The translations under genes were made by a program, and so were the position numbers. Below the pieces are notes generated by a model that saw only the letters and a list, made by a program, of their open reading frames with translations, did no database searches and had not been told where the DNA came from. Shown piece by piece: positions 24,273-33,005 of a DNA stretch of 38,934 nt. How positions within the stretch are numbered: the first letter of the stretch is position 1; each line of letters begins with the position of its first letter. Where the stretch lies: positions 1 through 38,934 of the forward strand of contig CAMVHR010000027.1 of NCBI GenBank assembly GCA_947167345.1, in the 5' to 3' direction. This DNA is from an uncultured Treponema sp. (GTDB taxonomy: Bacteria; Spirochaetota; Spirochaetia; Treponematales; Treponemataceae).

Positions 24273-25262
24273 ATGGAACCAACTATTTTAAAAACTGATC
24301 TTGAAGACTGTGCAAAATATATTCAGGCCTGTAAGGCAGAAGTTGCCAGACGGGTAATCGGTCAGACAGATGTAATAAACGGAATTCTAACTGCATTTAT
24401 AGCAGGAGGGCATGTACTGCTTGAGGGAGTTCCAGGTCTTGCAAAAACACTTGCAGTCAGGACTTTTGCAGAGCTTTCCGGTCTGGAATTCCGAAGAATT
24501 CAGTTTACACCAGATTTGCTTCCGGCCGATGTTACCGGAACTCTTATTTATGAGCATAATACAGGAAAGTTTCTCATTCACAAAGGTCCTGTATTTTCAA
24601 ATGTTCTGCTTGCAGATGAAATTAACCGTGCACCAGCAAAAGTTCAGTCTGCATTGCTTGAAGCAATGGCAGAGCATCAGGTAACGATTGGAGAAGCAAG
24701 CTATAAACTGGCAGAACCTTTTTTTGTACTTGCAACACAAAACCCCATTGAACAGGAAGGAACATACAATCTGCCTGAAGCAGAACTGGATCGTTTTCTG
24801 ATGAAAATCATTGTTCCTTACCCGACACCTGAAGAAGAAGTAAAGATTGTCAGAACTGACGGTGCTGCCATGGATATACCTGTAAGAAAAATCTTTTCAG
24901 CAGCAGCCCTTCAGAAATGCAGGGAAATAATTCAGGCCATTACTATTGATGACAGACTTGTAAATTATATTGTATCTATTGTAAACGCAACACGCCCTTC
25001 AGCAGATGCTCCTTTAGGACGAAATGACATTGCCCGATACATTTCCTTTGGTGCTTCACCTCGTGCCGGAATTGCTCTTCAGAGATGTGCAAAGGTTTCC
25101 GCCCTGTTTGCAGGAAGAAGCTTTGTCTTGCCAGAAGACATTCAGGCTGTTTGTAAGCCTGTTCTAAGGCACCGCCTTGTTCTTAATTATGAGGCTTCAG
25201 CTGATTCTGTCTCTGCAGATGATTTAATAGCTAAAATTATCCAATTCATGCCGGTTCCGTAA
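24273..25262 (+). CDS. moxR: MoxR-family AAA+ ATPase
   Basis: A 329-aa cytoplasmic AAA+ ATPase, thought to act as a chaperone for the von Willebrand proteins encoded downstream. Motifs in order: Walker A GVPGLAKT (about 52-59), the MoxR signature RIQFTPDLLPADVTG, Walker B LLADEINRAPAKVQSALLEAM, sensor 1 LATQNPIEQEGTYNLPEAELDRF, and sensor 2 within GASPRAGIALQR. Length is typical. It leads a six-gene cluster, followed 20 bp later by the DUF58 gene, in the classic moxR-DUF58-VWA order. Confidence 0.96.
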   Translation: MEPTILKTDLEDCAKYIQACKAEVARRVIGQTDVINGILTAFIAGGHVLLEGVPGLAKTLAVRTFAELSGLEFRRIQFTPDLLPADVTGTLIYEHNTGKFLIHKGPVFSNVLLADEINRAPAKVQSALLEAMAEHQVTIGEASYKLAEPFFVLATQNPIEQEGTYNLPEAELDRFLMKIIVPYPTPEEEVKIVRTDGAAMDIPVRKIFSAAALQKCREIIQAITIDDRLVNYIVSIVNATRPSADAPLGRNDIARYISFGASPRAGIALQRCAKVSALFAGRSFVLPEDIQAVCKPVLRHRLVLNYEASADSVSADDLIAKIIQFMPVP

Positions 25263-25282
25263 TTATCAGGAGTATTGATATT

Positions 25283-26161
25283 ATGGATAAAAGGACTGCG
25301 CTTTCTAAAAAAGCCCGCCTGTTACATTTAAGTGCATTGTCTCTTGCAGAAGGAATGAAGACCGGGTCTTTCCATTCTTTATATAAAGGAAAAGGCATTG
25401 AATTCAGTGGTGTCCGCGAATACTTAAAAGGTGATGATGTACGAGCAATTGACTGGAACGTTACTGCAAGGATGGGACACCCCTATGTAAAGGTTTTTGA
25501 AGAAGATAGGGAACTTGATGTTTTTATTATAATAGATACTTCCCGATCAATGTTTTCCGGCTCTGGACATGTAACTCGTCTTGAAAAAGCAATGGAATGC
25601 GCATCGCTACTTACACTGGCTTCTTATCATAATGCAAGCCCTGTAGGTGCCGTGATGTTTGACGGAAAAATACATTTTTCTTGTGCCCCAAAGTCGGGAC
25701 ACGAGCAGATAATGCTTTTGCTCTCTCAGTTTGAAAAAAGTTTTTCGCAAGGAATAGCAGGAAGTGCACTGGACAGTGCACTCTTAGGAGCCGGTCGCCT
25801 TTTGAAAAAAAGGACACTTGTAATGGTTTTCTCGGATTTCAGGACTACAGACTGGTTTGATTCTTTTTCGCGCCTATGCCACAGGCATGATGTAGTTGCT
25901 GTCCGCATCGGAGATCCATCTGATGAAAAATTGCCTTCTGTTGGAGCAATCCCTTTCAAAGACATGGAAAGCAATTACAAATGTGTTCTTCCTACATCTT
26001 CTGCCTCATTACGAAAAGAATGGGCAAAAGCAAATCAGCTGCGCGTTGATTCCTGGAAATATGAATGTATACGGCATGGTGGAATTCCTCTTCTTGTAAG
26101 TACAGACGGAGACTCCTTTCATGAACTTTTCAGTTTTTTTTCCAAGCGGGAACGTGTATGA
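25283..26161 (+). CDS. DUF58 domain protein of the Bat operon
   Basis: A 292-aa protein of the DUF58 family, a VWA-like domain without enzymatic activity. The signature GIEFSGVREYLKGDDVRAIDWNVTAR (about 35-60, broken here by description only) is followed by VFIIIDTSRSMFSG with a MIDAS-like DxSxS pattern. Length is normal. The protein has no signal peptide and is inferred to work with MoxR at the membrane. GGAG lies eleven bases before the ATG. The next gene begins four bases inside its end (ATGA overlap). Confidence 0.93.
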   Translation: MDKRTALSKKARLLHLSALSLAEGMKTGSFHSLYKGKGIEFSGVREYLKGDDVRAIDWNVTARMGHPYVKVFEEDRELDVFIIIDTSRSMFSGSGHVTRLEKAMECASLLTLASYHNASPVGAVMFDGKIHFSCAPKSGHEQIMLLLSQFEKSFSQGIAGSALDSALLGAGRLLKKRTLVMVFSDFRTTDWFDSFSRLCHRHDVVAVRIGDPSDEKLPSVGAIPFKDMESNYKCVLPTSSASLRKEWAKANQLRVDSWKYECIRHGGIPLLVSTDGDSFHELFSFFSKRERV

Positions 26162-27183
26162 CAAAACATAAAATTTTAATTTTTTGCCTTATAATATTTT
26201 CACTGGGTCAAGTGTTTTGTTTTGCAGATGAACAGATTGTAATGCCTAAAGAAATTTATGTCGGAGACACAGCTGAGCTTCGTTATATGTTTAAGTCTCA
26301 GACAAATTTATTTTTAATGGCAGACTCTGCACGAGTTCATGGAGATGTAATAATTCTTGATGAATCAGCTTCAGTATTTAAAGATATGGAAGGGGTGTGT
26401 CTAGTAAAGAAAGCCATGCTGCAACGAGTTGGCATTACATATACAATCATACTAACATTTGTTCCATGGGTTACAGGCGAAATTGATTTTCCAGAATTTA
26501 ATCTGAATGAACTATGTGGAAACAGGAGTGACGCAGCACCTTTTTTGCTCAAGCTGACACCAGTACAAGTTGTCTCCATATTAAAAAAGACAGAGAGTGC
26601 CAGTGAAGGAACCCCCGTTTCTCCGATTCTTATTCCTGGTACAAATTATGTTTTATGGGGCTTGATTTCTGCATTGCTTATTTTACTGATTCTTGTGGGA
26701 ATCGTAATTGCACGTTTTTCACTAATTGCAAAAAAACTTATTGAGCTTAAAGAGAACATCGGTTTTAGTAGAAATGTTGTCCTTACAAAAAGAAAGCTCT
26801 ATGCCCTTAAAAAGAAAAATTATTCTGACATAGAATTTGCCTGTGCATGGCAGCAGATAATGAGGAATTATCTTGAATATCGTTTTGGAAACTCTTTTGC
26901 TTCGGTAACAGCTAGTTCATTTGTATCTGTCATAAGCAACATGACTGGTGACATGTTGAATATGGAACAGGAAAATGCAGTATTCTCGTTGCAAGGTGTA
27001 TTTAGAAGAACAGATTATATCCGCTATGCAGGAGGTTCCATTGATTCCGAACAGCTTCCTGCTGAAGAACACAGAGCTATGTTTATGCAGGGGGAGCGAG
27101 AACGCATTATAGAGCTTTCCGTTTCTGACATAGAGGGGCTTGAATTTAGAGAAAAGGAGATGAAAGCGTATGGTAGAGTTTGA
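26158..27183 (+). CDS. Membrane-anchored Bat operon protein (DUF4381-like)
   Basis: A 341-aa protein with a signal peptide (about 1-23, ending VFCFA), an extracytoplasmic beta-rich domain (about 25-155), one transmembrane helix (about 165-187) and a cytoplasmic helical tail containing FACAWQQIMRNYLEYRFG. This plan matches the single-pass proteins found between DUF58 and VWA genes in Bat-type operons (similar to DUF4381 or BatD C-terminal parts); the exact family is uncertain. It overlaps the DUF58 gene by four bases and batA by 14 bp, so all three are translationally coupled. Confidence 0.82.
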   Translation: MTKHKILIFCLIIFSLGQVFCFADEQIVMPKEIYVGDTAELRYMFKSQTNLFLMADSARVHGDVIILDESASVFKDMEGVCLVKKAMLQRVGITYTIILTFVPWVTGEIDFPEFNLNELCGNRSDAAPFLLKLTPVQVVSILKKTESASEGTPVSPILIPGTNYVLWGLISALLILLILVGIVIARFSLIAKKLIELKENIGFSRNVVLTKRKLYALKKKNYSDIEFACAWQQIMRNYLEYRFGNSFASVTASSFVSVISNMTGDMLNMEQENAVFSLQGVFRRTDYIRYAGGSIDSEQLPAEEHRAMFMQGERERIIELSVSDIEGLEFREKEMKAYGRV

Positions 27184-28171
27184 AAACCCTGCGGCATTTT
27201 TTTTACTGCTTCTTGTTCCTGTGTTTTATTTTCTCCGATATATAAAAATTTTTACGGGAATTACATTTCCAATAACTTTAGGGGACTGGAACGGAGAATT
27301 TTTTTCTTTCAGACACAATTCAAGAAGAATATTAAGTTTTTTAGCATCTGCCATGGCGGTTGTCGCTTTTGTATGTCTTATTACAGCCTATGCAAACCCT
27401 GTCGCTCATAATCAGAAAAAGGTTTACACATCACGAGGAAGTGATATCATTTTTGTTGTTGACACAAGTCCTTCCATGGCGGCAAAAGATATTGCAGGAA
27501 TGACACGACTTGAAGCTGCAAAAAAGGCAATCCATGCTCTTGCAGATGAAAACCATGGAGACTGCCTTGGCATTGTAGAAATGGCTCGCGAAGCCGCTGT
27601 TGTTGTGCCGCCTACAATGGACAGAGATATTTTTTTTACAAGACTAGATTCTCTTATTGTTGGTGAAATGGGAGACGGAACTGCAATTGGCATGGGTTTA
27701 AGCTGTGCGGCATTTCACCTGGAAAAGTCAACAGCCCCCCGTAAGGCTGTGGTCTTAATTTCCGATGGAGAAAATAATGCCGGCAGCATAAACCCAAACA
27801 CAGCAGCCCGCTTTCTTGAAAGCAAACACATTTCCCTGTATGTTCTGGGTATAGGTACTAATGGATATGTTCCCATTGAATATGTAGATCCTCATTCAGG
27901 TCATGTATATTCAGGTTACATGGAATCTGAATATGACAGTCAGGCACTGTCCCTTATTGCTGCGGCTGCAAACGGAGCATTCTTTAATATTGAGACATTG
28001 ACCGCCTTGTCAAATGCATTTGCATCCGTGTCAAAAAATGAAACAGTAGTGCAAAGTTATATTGTAAAAAATTACGACACGGAATATTATACTGTACTGC
28101 TGTTGTTTTCAGCATGGGCTTTTATAATTGCGTGGTTTTTACGCAGAATTATTCTTCAGGAGGTTTTATGA
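27170..28171 (+). CDS. batA: BatA-like von Willebrand factor A membrane protein
   Basis: A 333-aa inner-membrane protein. Two N-terminal transmembrane helices (about 10-24 and 55-75) are followed by a VWA domain with an intact metal-ion-dependent adhesion site: DTSPS at 98-102 and a later Thr/Asp pattern (GDGTAIG, ISDGENNAG). A C-terminal helix (about 309-327) anchors the other end. BatA proteins are linked to aerotolerance and stress survival in Bacteroides and spirochetes, with unclear mechanism. AAGGAG lies before the ATG inside the preceding gene. The stop overlaps the next start (ATGA). Confidence 0.92.
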   Translation: MVEFENPAAFFLLLLVPVFYFLRYIKIFTGITFPITLGDWNGEFFSFRHNSRRILSFLASAMAVVAFVCLITAYANPVAHNQKKVYTSRGSDIIFVVDTSPSMAAKDIAGMTRLEAAKKAIHALADENHGDCLGIVEMAREAAVVVPPTMDRDIFFTRLDSLIVGEMGDGTAIGMGLSCAAFHLEKSTAPRKAVVLISDGENNAGSINPNTAARFLESKHISLYVLGIGTNGYVPIEYVDPHSGHVYSGYMESEYDSQALSLIAAAANGAFFNIETLTALSNAFASVSKNETVVQSYIVKNYDTEYYTVLLLFSAWAFIIAWFLRRIILQEVL

Positions 28172-29760
28172 TGACTTTTTCGTCAATTGCAATCGAACGG
28201 CCTTCTGCTTTTTATGCCTGCATTCCTTTGTTTCTGGCAATTGTTTTTTTTATAGCAAGGTACAGAAGACTTACCCACAACATGTGCAAAGATTTTCGTT
28301 CCAAAATAAAATACCCATTGTTTTTTAGAACACTCTTTTTTGCAACTGCAATATTTTTATTTATATGTGCGTATGCTGGAATTTCATGGGGTGGAACTAT
28401 TGTTCCTGTTCAGAAAAATGGAAGGGCTGTAAGTTTTGTTTTTGACATTTCATACAGCATGAATGCAACGGATACAAAAAAAGGACTGTCACGGCTAAAA
28501 ACTGCTGCCCGCTACGCAGAATCTCTTATGGATTCCATGAAAAATTCCAGCATCTCTGTAGTTCTTGCCAAAGGTAACGGTACAGTAGCAATTCCTCTTA
28601 CTGAAGACAGGGAAATGGTACGGGGATTACTTGCAAATCTGTCACCAGAGCTTATGACAGCAGGCGGTTCAAGTCTTGGGAAGGGAATTCTTGCGGCAAT
28701 AGATTCTTTTCCGGTTCAGTCATCACAGGCTCCTTATATCTGGCTTTTTACAGACGGAGAAGAAACTGATTCTTCATTGAATTCAGCATTGTATGAAGCT
28801 TCGAAATATGGCATTCCTGTAACTATAATAGGATTCGGTTCTGAAACGGAAACAGAAATACTTGCCGGTGATGGAAAAACACCCGTAAAGACGGCACTTC
28901 GTTCTGATGCCATAAAAGCTTTAATAAATTCTTTGCAATCAAAAAATTCCAAGACAAAACATAATTATGTTTCATTTGTAAAAGCTGAAGAAAAAGGCTC
29001 TGCTTATACATTGCTCAAAAACACATCTGATGATGTTGTCATTACTTACGAAACTCAGAACGTAAAACGATTCGCTTTATTTTTGAAGCTTGGCATATTT
29101 TTTCTTGTACTGGCATTAATTTCCGTGGAGTGTCATTTATCAAAGGTTCATAAAAAAGTGTACCGGATGTTCGCTGCGGTTGCCGTCATGACTTTGTTTT
29201 CAAGTTGTTCAGGACAATTTTCATGCGGTAAAAAAATTCTAGAAGGGCGTTTGGAGTGGAACAGGAAAAACTATCAGCAGGCAACAGTCTGTTTTCTTGA
29301 AGCCCTTAATATGGCAAAACAGAATAATGATTCCTATCTCGAACAGTATGCTCTGTACGGACTTGCATCCACATATTTGATGCTTGAAGAAAACAATGCC
29401 GCAACGGAACGGCTCGGACAGATTGCTCCCGATGCATCTGACGAAATTCGTTTTGCAATACTATATGACCTTGGATTGCTTTCACATAAAAAAGGTGATT
29501 ACGAGACGGCAGCTTCGTATTTTAAGCAGGCTCTTATGATTGACGGCTCGGATGTACAGGCAAAAATAAATCTGGAGCTTTCTCTAGATAAAATTTCCGT
29601 TCAGAATAATATAAAGGAACGTAATATAACATCTGTCTCTGAGAATTCAGATGAGCAAGCATTGGAAAATGCAATGTATTCTATGATGAGGGAAAAAGAA
29701 AAAAATACATGGAAAAGTCAACAGCAGGAAAATTCCGAAAGTGGTTCATTGGACTACTAA
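28168..29760 (+). CDS. batB: BatB-like VWA protein fused to a TPR domain
   Basis: A 530-aa protein. Two transmembrane helices (about 15-30, 52-72) precede a VWA domain with DISYS at 93-97 and ADGEETDS-type segments; a helix at about 308-325 closes the BatB-like part. The rest is a second module: a hydrophobic stretch ending in the lipobox-like LFSSC (Cys347), then TPR repeats (about 355-485, NYQQATVCFLEAL and GDYETAASYFKQAL) as in separate BatC proteins. The frame opens at 28114, but the ATG at 28168 follows AGGAGG and overlaps the batA stop. It overlaps the next gene by 52 bp. Confidence 0.88.
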   Translation: MMTFSSIAIERPSAFYACIPLFLAIVFFIARYRRLTHNMCKDFRSKIKYPLFFRTLFFATAIFLFICAYAGISWGGTIVPVQKNGRAVSFVFDISYSMNATDTKKGLSRLKTAARYAESLMDSMKNSSISVVLAKGNGTVAIPLTEDREMVRGLLANLSPELMTAGGSSLGKGILAAIDSFPVQSSQAPYIWLFTDGEETDSSLNSALYEASKYGIPVTIIGFGSETETEILAGDGKTPVKTALRSDAIKALINSLQSKNSKTKHNYVSFVKAEEKGSAYTLLKNTSDDVVITYETQNVKRFALFLKLGIFFLVLALISVECHLSKVHKKVYRMFAAVAVMTLFSSCSGQFSCGKKILEGRLEWNRKNYQQATVCFLEALNMAKQNNDSYLEQYALYGLASTYLMLEENNAATERLGQIAPDASDEIRFAILYDLGLLSHKKGDYETAASYFKQALMIDGSDVQAKINLELSLDKISVQNNIKERNITSVSENSDEQALENAMYSMMREKEKNTWKSQQQENSESGSLDY

Positions 29761-31100
29761 TTTTTATCATTACAGCGGCTTCGGTTCACGCACAGCTGTC
29801 TTATGCCGCAATAAGCAGCTTGCGATTTCATCAAAAAAACAGTTACGTATATTCTCTGACAAACGAAGAATTTTTTGTAGACATCGAAAATGTTTCTCCG
29901 AATGATGTTTCCATCTATATGAATTCCATTCCAGATAATGTGGAACTTGTTTCAATAAAAAAGGAAACATACATACCACCTCTGGAAAGTACAAATTCCT
30001 CGTATGGAACTCATATTGTCATAACGGTGCGTTTTTTAAAATCAGGAAACTACAAGCTGTTCGCATGTGACTTGCAGATAAAAAGCAATTTCTTCAAGAT
30101 ACCTTTTAACCCAGTGCATGTTTTTGAAAACATTCAGATGCTAAAGCCTGTTCTTTCCGTGTCATTTGGAACAAATCCATCAACTTCTGTCAATTCAAAA
30201 GATATAACGGTTGCCGTCGGAAGTCACGTTCAATATACAGTATCCGTTCAGTTTGCTTCAGAACTTCAGGGAATATCCTGGACCATTCCAGAAAACTCTT
30301 TGTTTGAACAGATTTCAGAATATGAAGTGCCTAAAATTTCTGCAAGTGAACGCGATTATGAAGTTTTTTCAGAGTTCCATCCTATAGCGACTTTTGACTG
30401 GATTCCTCTTACAGAAGGATTGCAGAAACTTCCGCCAATTTCTGTTGTAGCAACAGCTTTTAACGGCTCGTCAAGAACTCTTGAATTTCCTTCGTTTAAT
30501 GTACATGTCCTTCCAGCTGCAAAAACTTCCTTAGTACAGCAGCAATCTGCCACTGCCGACTTTGCAGAGTCGTATGACGATTCAGATGAGGATTCAGACT
30601 TTGACACCCAAAAAGAACTTTCAGACAATGCTATTGCAGAATATTGCAGTCTCCTTAAAAACGAACGCAATTCCATTCCAGTTTTTTCGAATGCCCATAA
30701 GAAAAGGCTTGAATTTGAAAAGTCCTATGGAATTTCTTCTGTAAGCAATCTTCCGAGCAGGCCTATGTTTTACGCATTTGCTACACTAACAGCACTTGTA
30801 CTTGTGTTGGGGATTTTATTCTTCATTCTCAGAAAGTATGCTCTATTTCTGTTTTGCATAGGCTTGCTTTGTTTTTTTTCTGGAGTAACAGTTTTTTATG
30901 GACTTCGTGTAAAACGTCAGTATGCAGTTGTAGTAAACGGAGTTCTTATGTCAATTCCTGAAAAAGACACATCTACAGGCATGTCAATACAAAAAGGAAC
31001 TCTTATTCGTATAAAAAAGTATTCCGGAAACTGGCTATATGTTAAATCTCTAGCCACGTATGGCTGGATGCAGAAAGAGAATGTAATTTTTATTGAATAG
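29709..31100 (+). CDS. batD: BatD-like exported protein with C-terminal SH3-like domain
   Basis: A 463-aa protein with a signal peptide (about 1-29, ending SVHAQ), then Ig-like beta domains typical of BatD (VDIENVSPNDVSIYM; PVLSVSFGTNPS; PLTEGLQKLPPISV). A charged linker (about 285-310, DSDEDSDFD) leads to two transmembrane helices (about 353-372 and 376-396), and the end (about 400-463) looks like a bacterial SH3 domain (KGTLIRIKKYSGNWLYVKS, YGWMQKENVIF) as in BatE. It seems to merge BatD and BatE functions. Its start lies 52 bp inside the batB-like gene. Last gene of the Bat cluster. Confidence 0.83.
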   Translation: MEKSTAGKFRKWFIGLLIFIITAASVHAQLSYAAISSLRFHQKNSYVYSLTNEEFFVDIENVSPNDVSIYMNSIPDNVELVSIKKETYIPPLESTNSSYGTHIVITVRFLKSGNYKLFACDLQIKSNFFKIPFNPVHVFENIQMLKPVLSVSFGTNPSTSVNSKDITVAVGSHVQYTVSVQFASELQGISWTIPENSLFEQISEYEVPKISASERDYEVFSEFHPIATFDWIPLTEGLQKLPPISVVATAFNGSSRTLEFPSFNVHVLPAAKTSLVQQQSATADFAESYDDSDEDSDFDTQKELSDNAIAEYCSLLKNERNSIPVFSNAHKKRLEFEKSYGISSVSNLPSRPMFYAFATLTALVLVLGILFFILRKYALFLFCIGLLCFFSGVTVFYGLRVKRQYAVVVNGVLMSIPEKDTSTGMSIQKGTLIRIKKYSGNWLYVKSLATYGWMQKENVIFIE

Positions 31101-31115
31101 TTTTGTTTATTGAGC

Positions 31116-31673
31116 ATGGACTTCGGTGATATTTTAAACGAGTGGGATAACTCTCAGAAAAAAACAAAACAGCCTCAGAAGGGAATTCAAAAATCGCATA
31201 AAAAGGCAAATGCCCCTACAAAGGAAGAAAAAGAGGCCATGAAGCAGGGGTATTCTTATGAATATCAGATGGAACTTGACAATAAGCGTCATGCAAATCC
31301 TATGGATGTATGGCTCAACCGATATGGGACAATTGATAAAGACAAGATTGCAGATGAAGTAAATGAAAACAGAAAGCTACATGACATAAATTACCTTAAA
31401 CAGTTGAAGGCACAGGCTGTAGTTGACTTACACGGACTTACTCGCACTGAAGCATGGGAGCGCTTACAAGGTTTTGTCAATGAGTGTTCAAAACGAAAGC
31501 TTAAGAAAATCATGATAATCCACGGCAAAGGCCAGCACAGTCATGGTTCTGATCCGGTATTAGGACCAATGGTTAAACTGTTCATCGAGCAGGATTCAAG
31601 ACTCGGCACGTCAGGACACCCCGACAGAAACAATGGTGGGAATGGTGCTACATGGGTATTGCTTAAGCAGTAG
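31116..31673 (+). CDS. Smr-domain protein
   Basis: A 185-aa cytoplasmic protein. The N-terminal half (about 1-85) is charged and low in complexity, with many Lys and Gln; the C-terminal half is an Smr domain with [15 protein letters not shown] (about 105-119), IIHGKGQHS and [11 protein letters not shown], the motifs of MutS2-type nicking nucleases acting on DNA or stalled ribosome mRNA. The ATG at 31116 follows 15 bp after the Bat operon; an earlier TTG at 31110 is less likely. It is probably co-transcribed with the Bat genes. Confidence 0.88.
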   Translation: MDFGDILNEWDNSQKKTKQPQKGIQKSHKKANAPTKEEKEAMKQGYSYEYQMELDNKRHANPMDVWLNRYGTIDKDKIADEVNENRKLHDINYLKQLKAQAVVDLHGLTRTEAWERLQGFVNECSKRKLKKIMIIHGKGQHSHGSDPVLGPMVKLFIEQDSRLGTSGHPDRNNGGNGATWVLLKQ

Positions 31674-31702
31674 TTGTAATTAAATTTTTTTTGCTTTATT
31701 GT
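31674..31702 (+). promoter_or_regulatory. Promoter of the J-domain gene, predicted leaderless
   Basis: TTGTAA (31674-31679) begins right after the Smr stop and lies exactly 17 bp before TATTGT (31697-31702). The ATG (31709) follows six bases later. Confidence 0.55.
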
Positions 31703-31708
31703 AGTAGT

Positions 31709-32281
31709 ATGGAAGATTTATATTCAGTTTTAGGAGTGAGCAGGGGTGCCACTGCAGATGAAATAAAAAAAGCCTACAGATCACTCGCTTTTAAGTATCA
31801 TCCTGACAGAAATCCTGGAGATTCCGTTGCAGAAGAGAAATTTAAACAGATTAATTCTGCCTATGCCATTCTCGGCGATGAAACCAAAAAGAGGGAGTAT
31901 GATTTATACGGCTCTTCAGAATCTTCCTCTCAGTATGGATACAACCGTCAGAACGGCACCTACGGAAGCTCTTCTTACGGATATGGAAGCAATCAGGATC
32001 CGTTCTGGGAATTCTTTAATTCAGCTTCCCGTTCAGGCACTGATAATGATAACGAAGAGTACACCTATCATTCTTGGAACAGCTACCGTCCGTCACAGAA
32101 CTATTCCCGTTCTTACTGGCTCCGAAAGTGCTTAAAAGGCATTCTTCATGCCGTTTTAGGACTGGGAGTAAGCAGATTCATGTTCTGGCTGTTCCCTGTA
32201 AATATTATTGCTCTTATAGTCGGTATAAATGGAATAATAGATGCTGTAAGATCTGTAAAATATATATTTATCAGTGAATAA
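31709..32281 (+). CDS. Membrane-anchored J-domain protein
   Basis: A 190-aa protein starting with a complete J-domain (1-65) whose HPD motif (31-33) should stimulate a DnaK-type Hsp70. A Gly/Ser/Tyr/Asn-rich linker (about 68-125) follows. The C-terminus holds one hydrophobic segment (about 152-180), so the J-domain is probably tethered to the membrane facing the cytoplasm. It lacks the zinc-binding and substrate domains of true DnaJ. The ATG at 31709 is chosen from the -10 position and J-domain N-terminus; an upstream TTG is also in frame. Confidence 0.88.
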   Translation: MEDLYSVLGVSRGATADEIKKAYRSLAFKYHPDRNPGDSVAEEKFKQINSAYAILGDETKKREYDLYGSSESSSQYGYNRQNGTYGSSSYGYGSNQDPFWEFFNSASRSGTDNDNEEYTYHSWNSYRPSQNYSRSYWLRKCLKGILHAVLGLGVSRFMFWLFPVNIIALIVGINGIIDAVRSVKYIFISE

Positions 32282-32287
32282 AAATAA

Positions 32288-32509
32288 TTAGCGCTCGCGG
32301 AAAATAATTCTTCCACGATTCAAGTCATAAGGAGACAGCTCAACCTTTACACTGTCACCAGGAACAATGCGGATGTAGTGTTTTCTCATCTTACCGCTCA
32401 AATGAGCAAGAATGATATGTTTGTTTTCTAATTCTACACGAAACACCGTATTAGGAAGAGCTTCCTTTACGATTCCAACAACTTCAATAGCTTCATCTTT
32501 AGCTGCCAC
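32288..32509 (-). CDS. infA: Translation initiation factor IF-1
   Basis: A 73-aa single-domain S1/OB-fold protein that binds the 30S A site during initiation. The typical pattern is intact: [21 protein letters not shown], the RNA-binding [28 protein letters not shown] (cited in part) and the C-terminal RGRIIFRER. The start codon is GTG at 32509, seven bases after GGAGG. It converges with the J-domain gene (7 bp apart). Confidence 0.96.
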   Translation of the reverse strand: MAAKDEAIEVVGIVKEALPNTVFRVELENKHIILAHLSGKMRKHYIRIVPGDSVKVELSPYDLNRGRIIFRER

Positions 32510-32598
32510 AAATTCCTCCAGAATTCATTTGCATTTTTAGATTTTTTTGCGTATATTAGTATGTACAAAATAAAAATAATTGTCAACAAGGAGTAATT

Positions 32599-32955
32599 AT
32601 GAATGCAGATTTTTGTGAAGAACAAAAACGGAAATTACTAATCCAAAGAAAAGAAATTCTTGAGTCCCTTGCTGGTCGCAGCGAACAGCTTGCAAAAATG
32701 GTTGAAACGCTCGAAACTGGTGATGACGCTGACATAGCTTCTGATACAATAGACCGTACACTGTTAAATTCTTTAGGAGAAGCATCTTCGTACAGGCTTC
32801 AGCTTATTGATAATGCCCTTGACAGAATAAAGCAGGGCAAGTATGGAATATGCCTTATATGTGGCAAAGAGATTCCAGAAGCAAGACTTGAAGCTATTCC
32901 CTATGCGGGATTATGCATAAACTGTCAGGCTAAAGAAGAAAAGAAAAACAGATAG
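32599..32955 (+). CDS. DksA/TraR-type zinc-finger protein
   Basis: A 118-aa cytoplasmic protein of the DksA/TraR family, which binds the secondary channel of RNA polymerase. The N-terminal part (about 5-80) is a helical hairpin with the acidic tip GDDADIASDT (41-50), and the C-terminus is a four-Cys zinc finger (C85, C88, C106, C109). It is shorter than E. coli DksA, as is common in this group. AGGAG precedes the ATG by five bases. A 14-bp hairpin terminator follows. Divergent from infA. Confidence 0.92.
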   Translation: MNADFCEEQKRKLLIQRKEILESLAGRSEQLAKMVETLETGDDADIASDTIDRTLLNSLGEASSYRLQLIDNALDRIKQGKYGICLICGKEIPEARLEAIPYAGLCINCQAKEEKKNR

Positions 32956-32969
32956 TTATACACTCTGTT

Positions 32970-33005
32970 AACGAGGGGCATTTCTAAGCAAATGCCCCTC
33001 GTTTT
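32970..33005 (+). terminator. Terminator after the DksA-like gene
   Basis: A perfect 14-bp stem (32970-32983 with 32990-33003; core ACGAGGGGCATTT) and a six-base loop, followed by TTTT. The hairpin directly abuts the stop codon of the converging PHP gene, so it may also end that transcript although no T run follows on the minus strand. Confidence 0.75.
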
